Below are positions 18,088 to 26,240 of a DNA stretch of 64,000 nucleotides, piece by piece. The position numbers were made by a program, and so were the translations under genes. Within the stretch, counting starts at the first letter, position 1; each line of letters starts with the position of its first letter. Source of the DNA: Bacteroidota bacterium (GTDB taxonomy: Bacteria; Bacteroidota; Bacteroidia; JAHEXY01); contig JAHEXY010000001.1 in the NCBI GenBank assembly GCA_023251875.1, positions 248,001-312,000 on the forward strand. Direction: 5' to 3'. Under the pieces are notes generated by a model. It did no database searches. It worked only from the letters and a program-made list of their open reading frames with translations, and was not told the DNA's origin.

Positions 18088-20589
18088 TTACAAGAACTGT
18101 TCCAAACTTCTTTCATCAGTAATTAGTACTTTTCTAGCTTTGCTTCCTTCATTAGGCCCTACAATACCTGCAGCTTCTAATTGATCCATTAATCTACCGG
18201 CACGGTTGTATCCTAATTTTAATTTTCTTTGAATTAAAGAAGTAGAGCCCTGTTGGTGGCTGATAATTAATAAAGCGGCCTCTTTAAACATGGGGTCTCT
18301 TTCATTCGGGTCAACATCGCTCGATTCTAGTTTAGCTGTTTCATCCGTAAATTCAGGTAATAAAAATGCACTTGGATAACCCATTTGTGAACCAATAAAA
18401 TCTGTAACCTTGTCTACTTCAGGTGTATCTAAAAATGCACATTGAATTCTAATTACATCACTTCCGTTAGATAATAACATATCTCCTTTTCCAATTAATT
18501 GATCAGCTCCTCCGGTATCTAAAATGGTACGTGAATCTATTTTTGATGCAACTCTAAAAGCAATTCTTGAAGGGAAGTTGGCTTTAATGGTTCCTGTAAT
18601 AATATTTACCGATGGCCTTTGTGTGGCAATAATTAAATGTATGCCAATGGCTCTTGCTAACTGCGCTAAACGGGCAATGGGAGTTTCAATCTCTTTACCG
18701 GCAGTCATTATGAGATCAGCAAATTCATCAATAACCAATACGATATATGGCAAATAGCGATGGCCATCATTGGGATTTAATCTACGCGCAACAAATTTTG
18801 TATTGTATTCTTTAATGTTTCGAACAAGAGCGTGTTTTAGTAATTCATATCTCAAATCCATTTCTGTACATAATGAATTGAGTGTATGGATTACGCTTTT
18901 GGTATCTGTAATAATGGGTTCTTCAGTACCCGGTAATTTGGCTAAAAAATGTCTTTCTATTTTATTGAATAAAGTTAATTCAACTTTTTTAGGATCGACC
19001 AAAACAAATTTTAATTCTGCAGGATGTTTTTTATACAGTAGAGATGCAAGTATAGCATTTAATCCAACCGATTTGCCTTGTCCGGTTGCCCCAGCCATAA
19101 GTAAGTGAGGCATTTTTGCAAGATCAACAACATAGGTTTCATTGGCAATGGTACGGCCTAATGCAATAGGTAATTCCATTTTCGATTTCTGAAATTTTTC
19201 CGACATGAGAACCGATTTCATCGAAACGGTTTCACCTTGTTGGTTAGGGACCTCAATACCTATAGTTCCCTTACCGGGAATAGGTGCAATGATACGAATG
19301 CCTAATGCAGAAAGACTTAATGCAATATCATCTTCTAAACTTTTTATTTTGGAAATGCGTACTCCGGCAGCCGGAACAATTTCGTACAAAGTTACGGTTG
19401 GGCCAATGGTTGCTTTTATTTTAGAAATCTCGATGCTGTAATTGCCAAGCGTTTCAACAATTTTATTTTTGTTTGCTTCTAATTCTTCACGGTTTACATT
19501 GATTTCATTATGGCCATACTCGTTTAATAAATCGAGTGTAGGATATTTATATTTTGACAAATCGAGTGTAGGATCATATTCACCTAAAGCTTCAATACTG
19601 TATGCTCGATCCTCATCTGATGAATCATTATTTACTATTACTTCTTCTTTTTGTTTTTCAATGGTTAAGCCTGCAATTTCAATTTCTTTGTCGTTTTCTA
19701 CAGAGAGTTCTAATTTTTTTTCTTTTTGTGGTTCTTCTTTTTTTGAATTGGAAATGGTAAAAGTATTTTCTTCTTTCTCTAAGGGCACTTCGTTTTTGTC
19801 TTCCTCTTTTAATTTATTTCCAGCAATCGTAATTGTTTCATTTTCTTTTTTGTCTTCAATGATTGGAATTATCGATTTTACTTCATCTTTTTCTTCTTTC
19901 TTTTTTGGAAGCCAATTAAAAGAAAGATTAATGGCAATTACTAGAAAAACCAATGCGCTCACAAGCAATAAAATTCCTGTTCCTGTATAGCCAATCATGC
20001 CTTGATCATCTGGATTAATGGGGTCTCCACACAAAAAGCGCGTAACCTGATAACCCACCGCCCCCCCAAGTATCAATAAAGAATTATTTATAAAGAGATA
20101 ACCTAAAGCAACAGAAAGCCAAACCAAGCCGAAAAAAGCAAAGGGTAAAAATTTACTAAGAGAAATAAACTGCGTTTTAAAAAGGGCTTTCACTCCTATT
20201 AAAAAAGAAGTGATTACGATAAAAAAAGAAGCAATACCAAAACCTTGATAAATGAAAAAATGAGCAACCAGTGCCCCAATTTTACCCAATTTGTTACTTA
20301 CAACGACATCTGAATTAAATAAAAATTTATTCCAAGGCAATGAAAGTTTATCTTGATCAACTTCCCAATTAAATAAATATGAAATAAAAGCTGTTGCTAA
20401 AAAAACAGAAAGAGAAATAAAGAATAGTCCTGTTACTTTTTGTAGTTTTTCGTTTTCTAAAATGCCATTGATGCGTTCGCCAATTCGTTTAAAAAAGCCA
20501 CTATTTTTCTTCTTCTGCGGTTTTTCAGGTGCAGTAGCAGTTTCGGTATTATTTGTTTCTGATTTTAATTGGTTTGCTTTTTTTGCCAT
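18088..20589 (-). CDS. ftsK: FtsK/SpoIIIE-family DNA translocase
   Basis: 833 residues. Four to five N-terminal transmembrane helices (about residues 50-235) anchor it at the division septum. An acidic, Lys/Glu-rich linker follows (235-345), then the alpha/beta motor with Walker A GATGQGKSVGLN near residue 501 and Walker B VLVIDEFADL near 620. A C-terminal gamma winged helix (about 770-833, LIQRKLKLGYNRAGRLMDQL) recognises orienting DNA sequences. Role: pumping the chromosome terminus through the closing septum and activating XerCD. A G7 tract lies in the membrane region (20051-20057, C on the plus strand). Length is normal for Bacteroidota FtsK. Confidence 0.96.
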   Translation of the reverse strand: MAKKANQLKSETNNTETATAPEKPQKKKNSGFFKRIGERINGILENEKLQKVTGLFFISLSVFLATAFISYLFNWEVDQDKLSLPWNKFLFNSDVVVSNKLGKIGALVAHFFIYQGFGIASFFIVITSFLIGVKALFKTQFISLSKFLPFAFFGLVWLSVALGYLFINNSLLILGGAVGYQVTRFLCGDPINPDDQGMIGYTGTGILLLVSALVFLVIAINLSFNWLPKKKEEKDEVKSIIPIIEDKKENETITIAGNKLKEEDKNEVPLEKEENTFTISNSKKEEPQKEKKLELSVENDKEIEIAGLTIEKQKEEVIVNNDSSDEDRAYSIEALGEYDPTLDLSKYKYPTLDLLNEYGHNEINVNREELEANKNKIVETLGNYSIEISKIKATIGPTVTLYEIVPAAGVRISKIKSLEDDIALSLSALGIRIIAPIPGKGTIGIEVPNQQGETVSMKSVLMSEKFQKSKMELPIALGRTIANETYVVDLAKMPHLLMAGATGQGKSVGLNAILASLLYKKHPAELKFVLVDPKKVELTLFNKIERHFLAKLPGTEEPIITDTKSVIHTLNSLCTEMDLRYELLKHALVRNIKEYNTKFVARRLNPNDGHRYLPYIVLVIDEFADLIMTAGKEIETPIARLAQLARAIGIHLIIATQRPSVNIITGTIKANFPSRIAFRVASKIDSRTILDTGGADQLIGKGDMLLSNGSDVIRIQCAFLDTPEVDKVTDFIGSQMGYPSAFLLPEFTDETAKLESSDVDPNERDPMFKEAALLIISHQQGSTSLIQRKLKLGYNRAGRLMDQLEAAGIVGPNEGSKARKVLITDERSLEQFL

Positions 20590-20647
20590 TCTTTTATTCT
20601 ATGTATGGCTAAAGTAATGAAAAATCTCAAATGAGAATAAATCTTCA

Positions 20648-20672
20648 CAAGGATTTAAGCGCCTATCCTTGT
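20648..20672 (-). terminator. Weak hairpin after the HEPN gene
   Basis: ACAAGGAT (20648-20655) pairs with ATCCTTGT (20665-20672), an 8-bp stem just past the stop of the HEPN gene at 20691. The tail on the minus strand is only moderately T-rich, so termination is a guess. Confidence 0.35.
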
Positions 20673-20690
20673 AAATAACAAATGACGTGT

Positions 20691-21080
20691 TTATGATGCT
20701 ATTAAATTTTCAATTTGAATAATAAATTCTTCAACCTGTGAGATTAAAGGCTCAATATCTTCTTGAGTAAAAATCAAAAAGTCTTCATAGTCTCCTTCAT
20801 GTCTTTTGCTGAATAGATCACTATATAGGTAGCCAAGTTCTTTATTGATAATATTAGATTTAATAAATGTTTTATGAAATTCAGCTTTTGTACCAGAATG
20901 CGTATGTGTTTTAATATCATACTTAACAAATAATGCAGATACAGCATAAAATATACTATAATACAATCTGTTTGCAACAGTATTCCAGTAGTCATTTTGT
21001 GCTAGAAGCCTTGCTTCTTCTAATGATTCTTTGGCTTTTAACAATTTAAAATTGAGTAAATCATCTTTGGAGTAAGTCAT
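20691..21080 (-). CDS. HEPN-domain protein of MNT/HEPN cassette
   Basis: 129 residues, all helical, of the HEPN type: the first helix LLKAKESLEEARLLAQNDYW and the central NRLYYSIFYAVSALF are diagnostic. The Rx4-6H ribonuclease motif of catalytic HEPN toxins is not visible; the only nearby candidate is KRHEGDY near residue 92. It may therefore be a non-nucleolytic HEPN, or the toxin of a type in which Tyr modification matters. It overlaps the nucleotidyltransferase gene by 4 bp (ATGA), so the two are translationally coupled. Together they form the common minimal-nucleotidyltransferase/HEPN pair, often regarded as a toxin-antitoxin system. Confidence 0.85.
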   Translation of the reverse strand: MTYSKDDLLNFKLLKAKESLEEARLLAQNDYWNTVANRLYYSIFYAVSALFVKYDIKTHTHSGTKAEFHKTFIKSNIINKELGYLYSDLFSKRHEGDYEDFLIFTQEDIEPLISQVEEFIIQIENLIAS

Positions 21081-21385
21081 AGTTCTTTACCTTCATTCAG
21101 AATATTTTTATAAAGAGAAGTAATTTTTAATTGTTCCCAATGGCTTTTATTATGTATTATAGAACTAATAGTTTCATCAGTAAGTAGTTCTGCTTGGTAA
21201 ATTTCTTTTCTAAAAATTTTCTTAGTAGTTTCGTTTTCAGGTAAAGTGGTTAATATTAATAAATCCCAATCAGAATCAGGTTTGTTATCTCCCCTTGCTC
21301 TGGAACCGTATAATATTATTTTTGCATTCGTATCAATATTATGAATCCCAGTTTTGAGCAATTGTAAAATATTTTCAGATGCCAT
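21077..21385 (-). CDS. Minimal nucleotidyltransferase (MNT) of MNT/HEPN cassette
   Basis: 102 residues. The active-site signature GSRARGDNKPDSDWDLLIL fits GSx10DxD, with both catalytic Asp present, so it should bind nucleotide and metal. In characterised MNT/HEPN pairs the MNT protein acts as antitoxin by adding AMP to a Tyr of the HEPN partner. Five nt separate it from the small gene upstream and it overlaps the HEPN gene by 4 bp. Start MASENILQLLKTG is well placed. Confidence 0.88.
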   Translation of the reverse strand: MASENILQLLKTGIHNIDTNAKIILYGSRARGDNKPDSDWDLLILTTLPENETTKKIFRKEIYQAELLTDETISSIIHNKSHWEQLKITSLYKNILNEGKEL

Positions 21386-21390
21386 AGTTC

Positions 21391-21618
21391 CTATTTATTT
21401 TTTTCATTCTTTAAAAATGCTTTTCCATTTTCTTTCCACCATGATTTATTAATGCTTTCAGCCACTGAAAGTATCTTATTACTAAACCCTGATTTTTTTG
21501 CTAGTTCTTCAAGTTGTAGTCTTTTAATTAATGAAATAAGATATGATTCGTCAAAGCCTTTAGGGTTAAGACGAAAAATCATTTCATTACCATTATTTTG
21601 TATAGATAAATTTTCCAT
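21391..21618 (-). CDS. Small protein opening the MNT/HEPN cassette, antitoxin-like
   Basis: 75 residues. An N-terminal beta-prone part (LSIQNNGNEMIFRLNPKGFD) precedes a helical part with LQLEELAKKSGFSNKILS and a C-terminal SWWKENGKAFLKNEKNK. It looks like the small accessory or antitoxin-type proteins found beside Bacteroidota toxin genes; I cannot name its family. It lies 5 nt upstream of the MNT gene on the same strand, so it is almost certainly in the same transcript. No DNA-binding motif is obvious. Confidence 0.65.
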   Translation of the reverse strand: MENLSIQNNGNEMIFRLNPKGFDESYLISLIKRLQLEELAKKSGFSNKILSVAESINKSWWKENGKAFLKNEKNK

Positions 21619-21795
21619 GGTATTAGCTTTGTGATAAATGTAATAAAAAATAAATATTTTAATGTATCTGTATTTTAGAAAGGCACCCCAATATAGATTT
21701 TGTTTTATACTTTCTCTTTTCTAAAGAGCCGAATAAGTAAAACAATATTTGAAATCATAAATAAAATTGGAAGAAAGAGGCTAAATAAATAGATT

Positions 21796-22266
21796 CTAAT
21801 TTACAGCCTTTAAATGCAACTCATGGGTATCTCCTCCATCTTCAAAAGTATACCAATATTCATCTTTGGTTAATTTGAGGATTGTAACATGTGAAGAAGA
21901 TAAAGAGTAAGAATAAGTGCTACAAAATTTACTATAACTGCTAATTCCGGAAAGATGTAAACCATCTTTTTTATTTTCAAATTCCCATTTTCCGGATTCG
22001 TTGATACTTTTATTGCTATCATCATAATAGCTTACAGTATAGGTTCCGTCTTTACCATATGTTTCAAGGTAAGTAATTGTATTAATTACAATATAACTTG
22101 TTTCATCTACATTGTTTCTCAGATATTGATCAAGTGCCCATTGATGATTAACCAATCTTGATTGGGCTGATACAAGTGTAAAAAATGGCCCGTCTTCATA
22201 TTTTTTACATCCCCAAAAAAATAAACTGATAGTTATTAAAAGCAATAAGTATTTAGTTGTCTTCAT
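21796..22266 (-). CDS. Lipocalin-like lipoprotein of unknown function
   Basis: 156 residues. The lipobox FFWGC at about residues 16-20 follows a hydrophobic stretch, so the protein is processed by signal peptidase II and anchored by a lipidated Cys. The mature part begins with the SRLVNHQWALDQYLRNNVD strand/helix seen in Bacteroidota lipocalin-like lipoproteins and continues with beta strands (GTYTVSYYDDSNKSINESG, GKWEFENKKDGLHLSG). Transcribed on the minus strand just downstream of the terminator of the collagen-like gene, so it likely has its own promoter near 22270. Confidence 0.7.
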   Translation of the reverse strand: MKTTKYLLLLITISLFFWGCKKYEDGPFFTLVSAQSRLVNHQWALDQYLRNNVDETSYIVINTITYLETYGKDGTYTVSYYDDSNKSINESGKWEFENKKDGLHLSGISSYSKFCSTYSYSLSSSHVTILKLTKDEYWYTFEDGGDTHELHLKAVN

Positions 22267-22290
22267 AGCATTTTAAGATGTTATTCAAAA

Positions 22291-22325
22291 AAAATCCTGA
22301 ACAGATTTTGTCTGTGCAGGATTTT
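22291..22325 (-). terminator. Rho-independent terminator after the collagen-like gene
   Basis: AAAATCCTGAACAGA (22291-22305) pairs with TCTGTGCAGGATTTT (22311-22325), 14 of 15 positions, with a 5-nt loop. On the minus strand it runs into T-rich sequence. It lies 18 bp past the stop of the gene at 22343. Confidence 0.85.
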
Positions 22326-22342
22326 ATTAAATCTAAATTTTA

Positions 22343-24115
22343 TTATTTATGAGAACCAGTTTCTCCTTTTGCCGGTTTAATTTCATTTTTAGGTTCTACA
22401 CGAGGAGTTTCATAAAAAATACCCATTTCTTTAGGTTGGCCATACAGTTCTGGTTGTAAGTATTTTCCTTTTTCTCTACCTTCTTTTTCAACCACATCAA
22501 CTACTCTATGTGCATTTGCATAAGGATCTTGACGAACACCGGTAACCTGCCAACTCACTTTTACATTAGGTTTGTCGGTTTTAATTTCAAACTGATTGCC
22601 TTCAATTTCTCTTGCAACAATAGCTTGTGCAAATTGCCCGATTACGGTTAATGAATATTTAAAATCTTTATTCAATACACTAAAATATTCCGGAAGATTA
22701 ATACTTGCATTTCCATTGGCATCGGTAGTGATATTACCATTATAAATATTCATCATATCCGGACTTTCAACAAAACTGTGGTATAAATATTTATTAGCAG
22801 GATCCATTGGATTATCAATTTGAAAAGTACCACTTGCTTTAGATAAGCTACCATTTACATATACTTTACCATCAAAATAACCTGCATATGAAGTAGAAGG
22901 TGTAACAGTTCCTCTAACACCAATCCAGCCACCCTCAAACTTTCCACCTGTTCCATTACCAGAACCTGCATCTGTTGCTTGTCCGTATATAGCATAGTTT
23001 CCAGTAGTACTTGTTCCTGCATATTTAGCCCATAATGTTGTTGCATTTCCACTATTGTAATTATTGGTTAAAAATGCAGTAGTGGCTCCTGTTGCGGTTT
23101 GTGCTCTAAAAGGATATCCGGTTCCATAATGTGTGATTAATAAACCATCACCTCCTGATGCATTTGAATAGGACTCAATTTCAAGAGCCGGTTTTACGTT
23201 TGAAGTATTGGTAGTTTTAAAATATCCTGCACCACCCAAAGTGCCATAGTTATAGCCATTAATGGCCCAAGAACTTGTTCCCTTAGCATGAACAGACAGT
23301 ACGTCAACGGTTGGAGCGGCTGTTGTATTACTTGCATCTTCAAAATATATTGGAGTTGAGCTTGCAGTTGTAATTTGGTTGCCTACATCATAAGCATTTT
23401 GCAATGATACTGTTCCTGTAATTGTTCCAGTTGGGCCTGTTGCTCCGGTAGCACCTTTTGATCCTGCTGAACCATTTGTTCCGTTAGTGCCATTTGTTCC
23501 AGCAGCACCCGTTGGACCTGTAGGCCCAGTAGCTCCTGCTGCGCCCGTATTTCCTTTAGAACCAGTTGGGCCGGTTACTCCTGTTAAGGTATATGCTTGA
23601 ACAATACTATCGATTAAACTTTGAATACTTTGTCCCCCTACAAATAAGCTATCAAAACTTGCATAGGCAGCAAAAAGAGAATCAAAATAGGCATAAGATG
23701 CAGTAAGTGTATCGAAATATGCAAAATTACCAAATAAGGAATCTACCGTTAGTTTGTTAATCACTAAGCTATCAAGGGAGTTAAATCCTAAACCAGTAGG
23801 GCCAGTCGGACCAGTTGGGCCATTTCCACTACCTCCAAGAGGCATCCATGAATTACCATCGTAATACCAAAAATCTTGAGAGCTTGTTACAAAAACAAAT
23901 AATCCTTGAGCAGGATTTTTAATGGCATTCATTTGAGAAGTAGTTACTCTTGGAATAAGTAATCCCTTATCACTTGCTTTTAGATCAAGAATGGCAGAAT
24001 TATCTGGAGTAAGTGTTCCAATTCCGACATTGTCTTGAGAAAAAGAAGAAGATTGGTTTATTAAAAACAGAATTACAATAAGGGTGAAAATTCGAGTAAG
24101 CATTATTTTTTTCAT
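22343..24115 (-). CDS. Secreted collagen-like (Gly-Pro-Thr repeat) protein
   Basis: The start is placed at the ATG at 24113-24115 (MKKIMLTRIFTLIVILF), which opens a signal peptide ending SSSFSQ; the longer frame adds 14 residues and would begin inside the promoter. Product 590 residues. A conserved head (NVGIGTLTPDNSAILDLKA, then FVFVTSSQDFWYYDGNSWMPL) is typical of Bacteroidota proteins that carry tail-fibre-like domains. Two collagen-type G-x-y tracts follow, a short one near residue 95 and a long one at about 175-238, separated by Asp-Ser-Leu-Phe repeats (AYFDSLF units). The C-terminal half is beta-rich with SINLPEYFSVLNKDFKYSLT, resembling fibre-tip or trimerisation regions. A trimeric surface fibre is likely; no T9SS tail is seen. 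Confidence 0.82.
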   Translation of the reverse strand: MKKIMLTRIFTLIVILFLINQSSSFSQDNVGIGTLTPDNSAILDLKASDKGLLIPRVTTSQMNAIKNPAQGLFVFVTSSQDFWYYDGNSWMPLGGSGNGPTGPTGPTGLGFNSLDSLVINKLTVDSLFGNFAYFDTLTASYAYFDSLFAAYASFDSLFVGGQSIQSLIDSIVQAYTLTGVTGPTGSKGNTGAAGATGPTGPTGAAGTNGTNGTNGSAGSKGATGATGPTGTITGTVSLQNAYDVGNQITTASSTPIYFEDASNTTAAPTVDVLSVHAKGTSSWAINGYNYGTLGGAGYFKTTNTSNVKPALEIESYSNASGGDGLLITHYGTGYPFRAQTATGATTAFLTNNYNSGNATTLWAKYAGTSTTGNYAIYGQATDAGSGNGTGGKFEGGWIGVRGTVTPSTSYAGYFDGKVYVNGSLSKASGTFQIDNPMDPANKYLYHSFVESPDMMNIYNGNITTDANGNASINLPEYFSVLNKDFKYSLTVIGQFAQAIVAREIEGNQFEIKTDKPNVKVSWQVTGVRQDPYANAHRVVDVVEKEGREKGKYLQPELYGQPKEMGIFYETPRVEPKNEIKPAKGETGSHK

Positions 24116-24154
24116 AACAATGGATTTGTTTATACAGGTGCTTTTCGGGGCTGG

Positions 24155-24162
24155 CAAAGATA
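24155..24162 (-). promoter_or_regulatory. Bacteroidota -7 box TATCTTTG for the collagen-like gene
   Basis: TATCTTTG on the minus strand; 19 nt further upstream stands CTTG, one base from the TTTG -33 element. It predicts a leader of about 35 nt before the ATG at 24115. Confidence 0.55.
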
Positions 24163-24490
24163 ATACTTTTTACAAATCATTCAAGCGTTTGTTAATATGT
24201 TTTGAATTAAGAGGGTTGGATTAGGCAATTTGCCAGACTGGTAAAAGTGATACGAACATTTGTTTGCCTAGCATTGAAATAAATGAGAAATTAGTATTGT
24301 AGATAATTAATAAATAAAAAATACCAATATAATAAGAAAGTGAAAATTGTAAGTAGGTGTTTATTATTTGTTTACAAGTTAATAGCATGGGATTATAGAT
24401 AAATTGAAGTATTAAAGTTAACAAACATTGTGATTGTAGTCACATATAATATATACTAATTTAGTATTACAAATCAGGGTTTCTTGGGTT

Positions 24491-24541
24491 TGACTCCTAA
24501 AGGCCTCTTAAGGTAACAACCTTAATGCCATTTAGGAGTCA
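24491..24541 (-). terminator. Long two-part hairpin downstream of the flavoprotein gene
   Basis: TGACTCCTAAAGGC (24491-24504) pairs with GCCATTTAGGAGTCA (24527-24541) with one bulge, and inside it TTAAGGT pairs with ACCTTAA around an AACA loop. It lies 27 bp beyond the stop of the gene at 24568. The T tail is weak on the minus strand, so it may be a terminator, an mRNA 3' stabiliser or a small structured RNA. Confidence 0.5.
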
Positions 24542-24567
24542 TTATTTTAGGACGTTTTTTATTTTTC

Positions 24568-26070
24568 TTATCGAGCAGAGATTTCAACTAAACTTTCAAT
24601 AGGGGTACAAACTCCATTTGCGCAACGATAGATTACCAATTTATCTTTAAATAAATCGGGTTTGAAAATGGATTTATTGAGAATCATTCTTACGCATTCT
24701 TGTAAGCCTTCAATAATAGAGGGGTGTGGATAGGTTAATTCGCCTAAAGCTCTGATGCTTTGATTATTTGCAATGATTAAAGCTATAGCTAAAATTGCAG
24801 TTGATGCATGTACGCCTAAGGCTCTCATACCTAATACTCTCATTTCTTCATCATCTGTTACCATTATTTTGAAAAACCCCTGTGTTTTACGCATGGCAAT
24901 GGCTCTCACAATACAAGAAAAGTCAATCTTTACCATTTTATAGGGAATACCTTTTTCCTGCAATTGCTTTTCATTCATTCCAATACAAGCTACTTCAGGA
25001 TTTAAAAACATGATATTAGAAATAATGTCATAGCGCATGGGTACAGATTTACCAAACATTCTTTTTACTGCTTCACGCGCTTCAAGTTCTCCAACATTTA
25101 CAAGGCAAACCCTTCCGCATAAATCTCCTGCAACAAAAATATTCGGTATAGTAGTTTGGGTATCAAAATCTAATAAATAACCTTCTTTATCCATACGTAC
25201 ACCGATTTCTTCAAGACCTAGCCCTTTTGAATTGGGAATACGACCAACGGATACCAGCGCTTTTTCAACTCTGCAAATTTCGGCACTTCCATCTTGATGT
25301 AATAATTCATATTCAACCTGGCCATCAATTATTTCCATACGCTTTAATGAACAGCTATGATGAATAACGACTCCATTTTTCTCAAAATTTGAAGCAATAA
25401 TTTTTACTACATCTTCATCTTCAAATGGTAAAATACGTTCAGCTTTATCAATAATATTTACTTGCGTTTTGCCAAAATTGGCAAACATGGTAGCATATTC
25501 GCAACCTATTACTCCGGCTCCAAGTATAACAAGGCTTTTGGGAAATTCTGTTAGGTTCATTAAACCATCACTGGTCATAATGATTTTCTCATCAATAGGA
25601 ATATTATTCAGTTTTCGTGGTTTAGAGCCGGTTGCAACAAGAATATATTTGGCATCAATAATTTCTTCTCCTTTTTCAGTTTGAATAACAACTTGGTTTT
25701 TTGTTTTTAGAAATGCATATCCTTTTACAAAACGAAATTGTTGTTCATTGTATTTTTCTTCTAATAGCTTAATATGACCTTCTAATTGATTTTTTCTTTC
25801 TCCTATTGCCGCATTCACAACTTCCTTAACCTCGGTAAAGGTTACATCGTATGCTTTATCAGAAAGGTGTTTGATTTCTTTAGTAACATTATTTATTTTT
25901 TTAGCAAATTCCCATGTAGATTTTGATGAAAGTGCACCGTTATAAATTCCAGCCCCTCCCACTTTATCTTTTTCAATTAAGATTACGCTTTTGCCAAAAT
26001 CTAAAGCTCGCATGGCTCCGGCATATCCTGCAGGTCCGGCACCAATCACACATAAGTCGTATTTTTCCAT
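24568..26070 (-). CDS. FAD/NAD(P)-dependent oxidoreductase of lipoamide-dehydrogenase fold lacking redox cysteines
   Basis: 500 residues. FAD-binding Rossmann motif CVIGAGPAGYAGAMRA near residue 7, second dinucleotide-binding motif LVILGAGVIGCEYATMFANFG near 185, an FAD-contact VFVAGDLCGRV near 314, and a C-terminal dimerisation domain with ALGELTYPHPSIIEGL. This is the dihydrolipoamide dehydrogenase/soluble transhydrogenase fold. Where active enzymes have GGTCLNVGCIPSK, it reads GGAGIYNGALSSK, so both redox-active Cys are missing. A lipoamide or disulfide reaction is therefore unlikely; a transhydrogenase or unknown role is more plausible. The end carries an extra YRCANGVC motif that could supply a thiol pair. 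Monocistronic. Confidence 0.85.
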   Translation of the reverse strand: MEKYDLCVIGAGPAGYAGAMRALDFGKSVILIEKDKVGGAGIYNGALSSKSTWEFAKKINNVTKEIKHLSDKAYDVTFTEVKEVVNAAIGERKNQLEGHIKLLEEKYNEQQFRFVKGYAFLKTKNQVVIQTEKGEEIIDAKYILVATGSKPRKLNNIPIDEKIIMTSDGLMNLTEFPKSLVILGAGVIGCEYATMFANFGKTQVNIIDKAERILPFEDEDVVKIIASNFEKNGVVIHHSCSLKRMEIIDGQVEYELLHQDGSAEICRVEKALVSVGRIPNSKGLGLEEIGVRMDKEGYLLDFDTQTTIPNIFVAGDLCGRVCLVNVGELEAREAVKRMFGKSVPMRYDIISNIMFLNPEVACIGMNEKQLQEKGIPYKMVKIDFSCIVRAIAMRKTQGFFKIMVTDDEEMRVLGMRALGVHASTAILAIALIIANNQSIRALGELTYPHPSIIEGLQECVRMILNKSIFKPDLFKDKLVIYRCANGVCTPIESLVEISAR

Positions 26071-26123
26071 ATAAAAAGTTTATGCCTTTGGATGTGTATA
26101 CGTTTGAAAAAGAAAAATAGTTA

Positions 26124-26164
26124 CAAGCCTCTCCTAAATCCTCTCCAAAGGAGAGGACTTTAAG
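26124..26164 (-). repeat. REP-like palindromic repeat, copy 4a
   Basis: Stem CCTCTCC-AAA-GGAGAGG at 26140-26156 with its tail to the left (AGCCTCTCCTAAAT on the plus strand), so it is in minus orientation. It pairs with copy 4b, which points the other way. Confidence 0.7.
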
Positions 26165-26208
26165 CACAAGAGCAAATAGTATCAATAATAAACTACTAGC
26201 TTTTATAA

Positions 26209-26240
26209 CGTTCTCCCCTTTGGGGAGACAGAGGGGCTTA
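26209..26240 (+). repeat. REP-like palindromic repeat, copy 4b
   Basis: TTCTCCCCTTTGGGGAGA stem followed by CAGAGGGGCTTA. It is in plus orientation and overlaps the stop codon of the prolyl oligopeptidase gene (26238-26240). Confidence 0.7.

Larger units (their letters stand above)
24116..24567. other. Intergenic region with promoter and hairpin
   Basis: 452 bp of AT-rich sequence. It holds the promoter box for the collagen-like gene (24155-24162) and the long hairpin at 24491-24541. A 67-codon minus-strand frame at 24221-24424 is low-complexity and was not accepted as a gene. Confidence 0.5.

Noticed and set aside
24221-24424. 67-codon minus-strand frame MLTLILQFIYNPMLL...
   Set aside because: Low-complexity AT-rich intergenic sequence with no conserved pattern; it runs through the region between a promoter and a hairpin.
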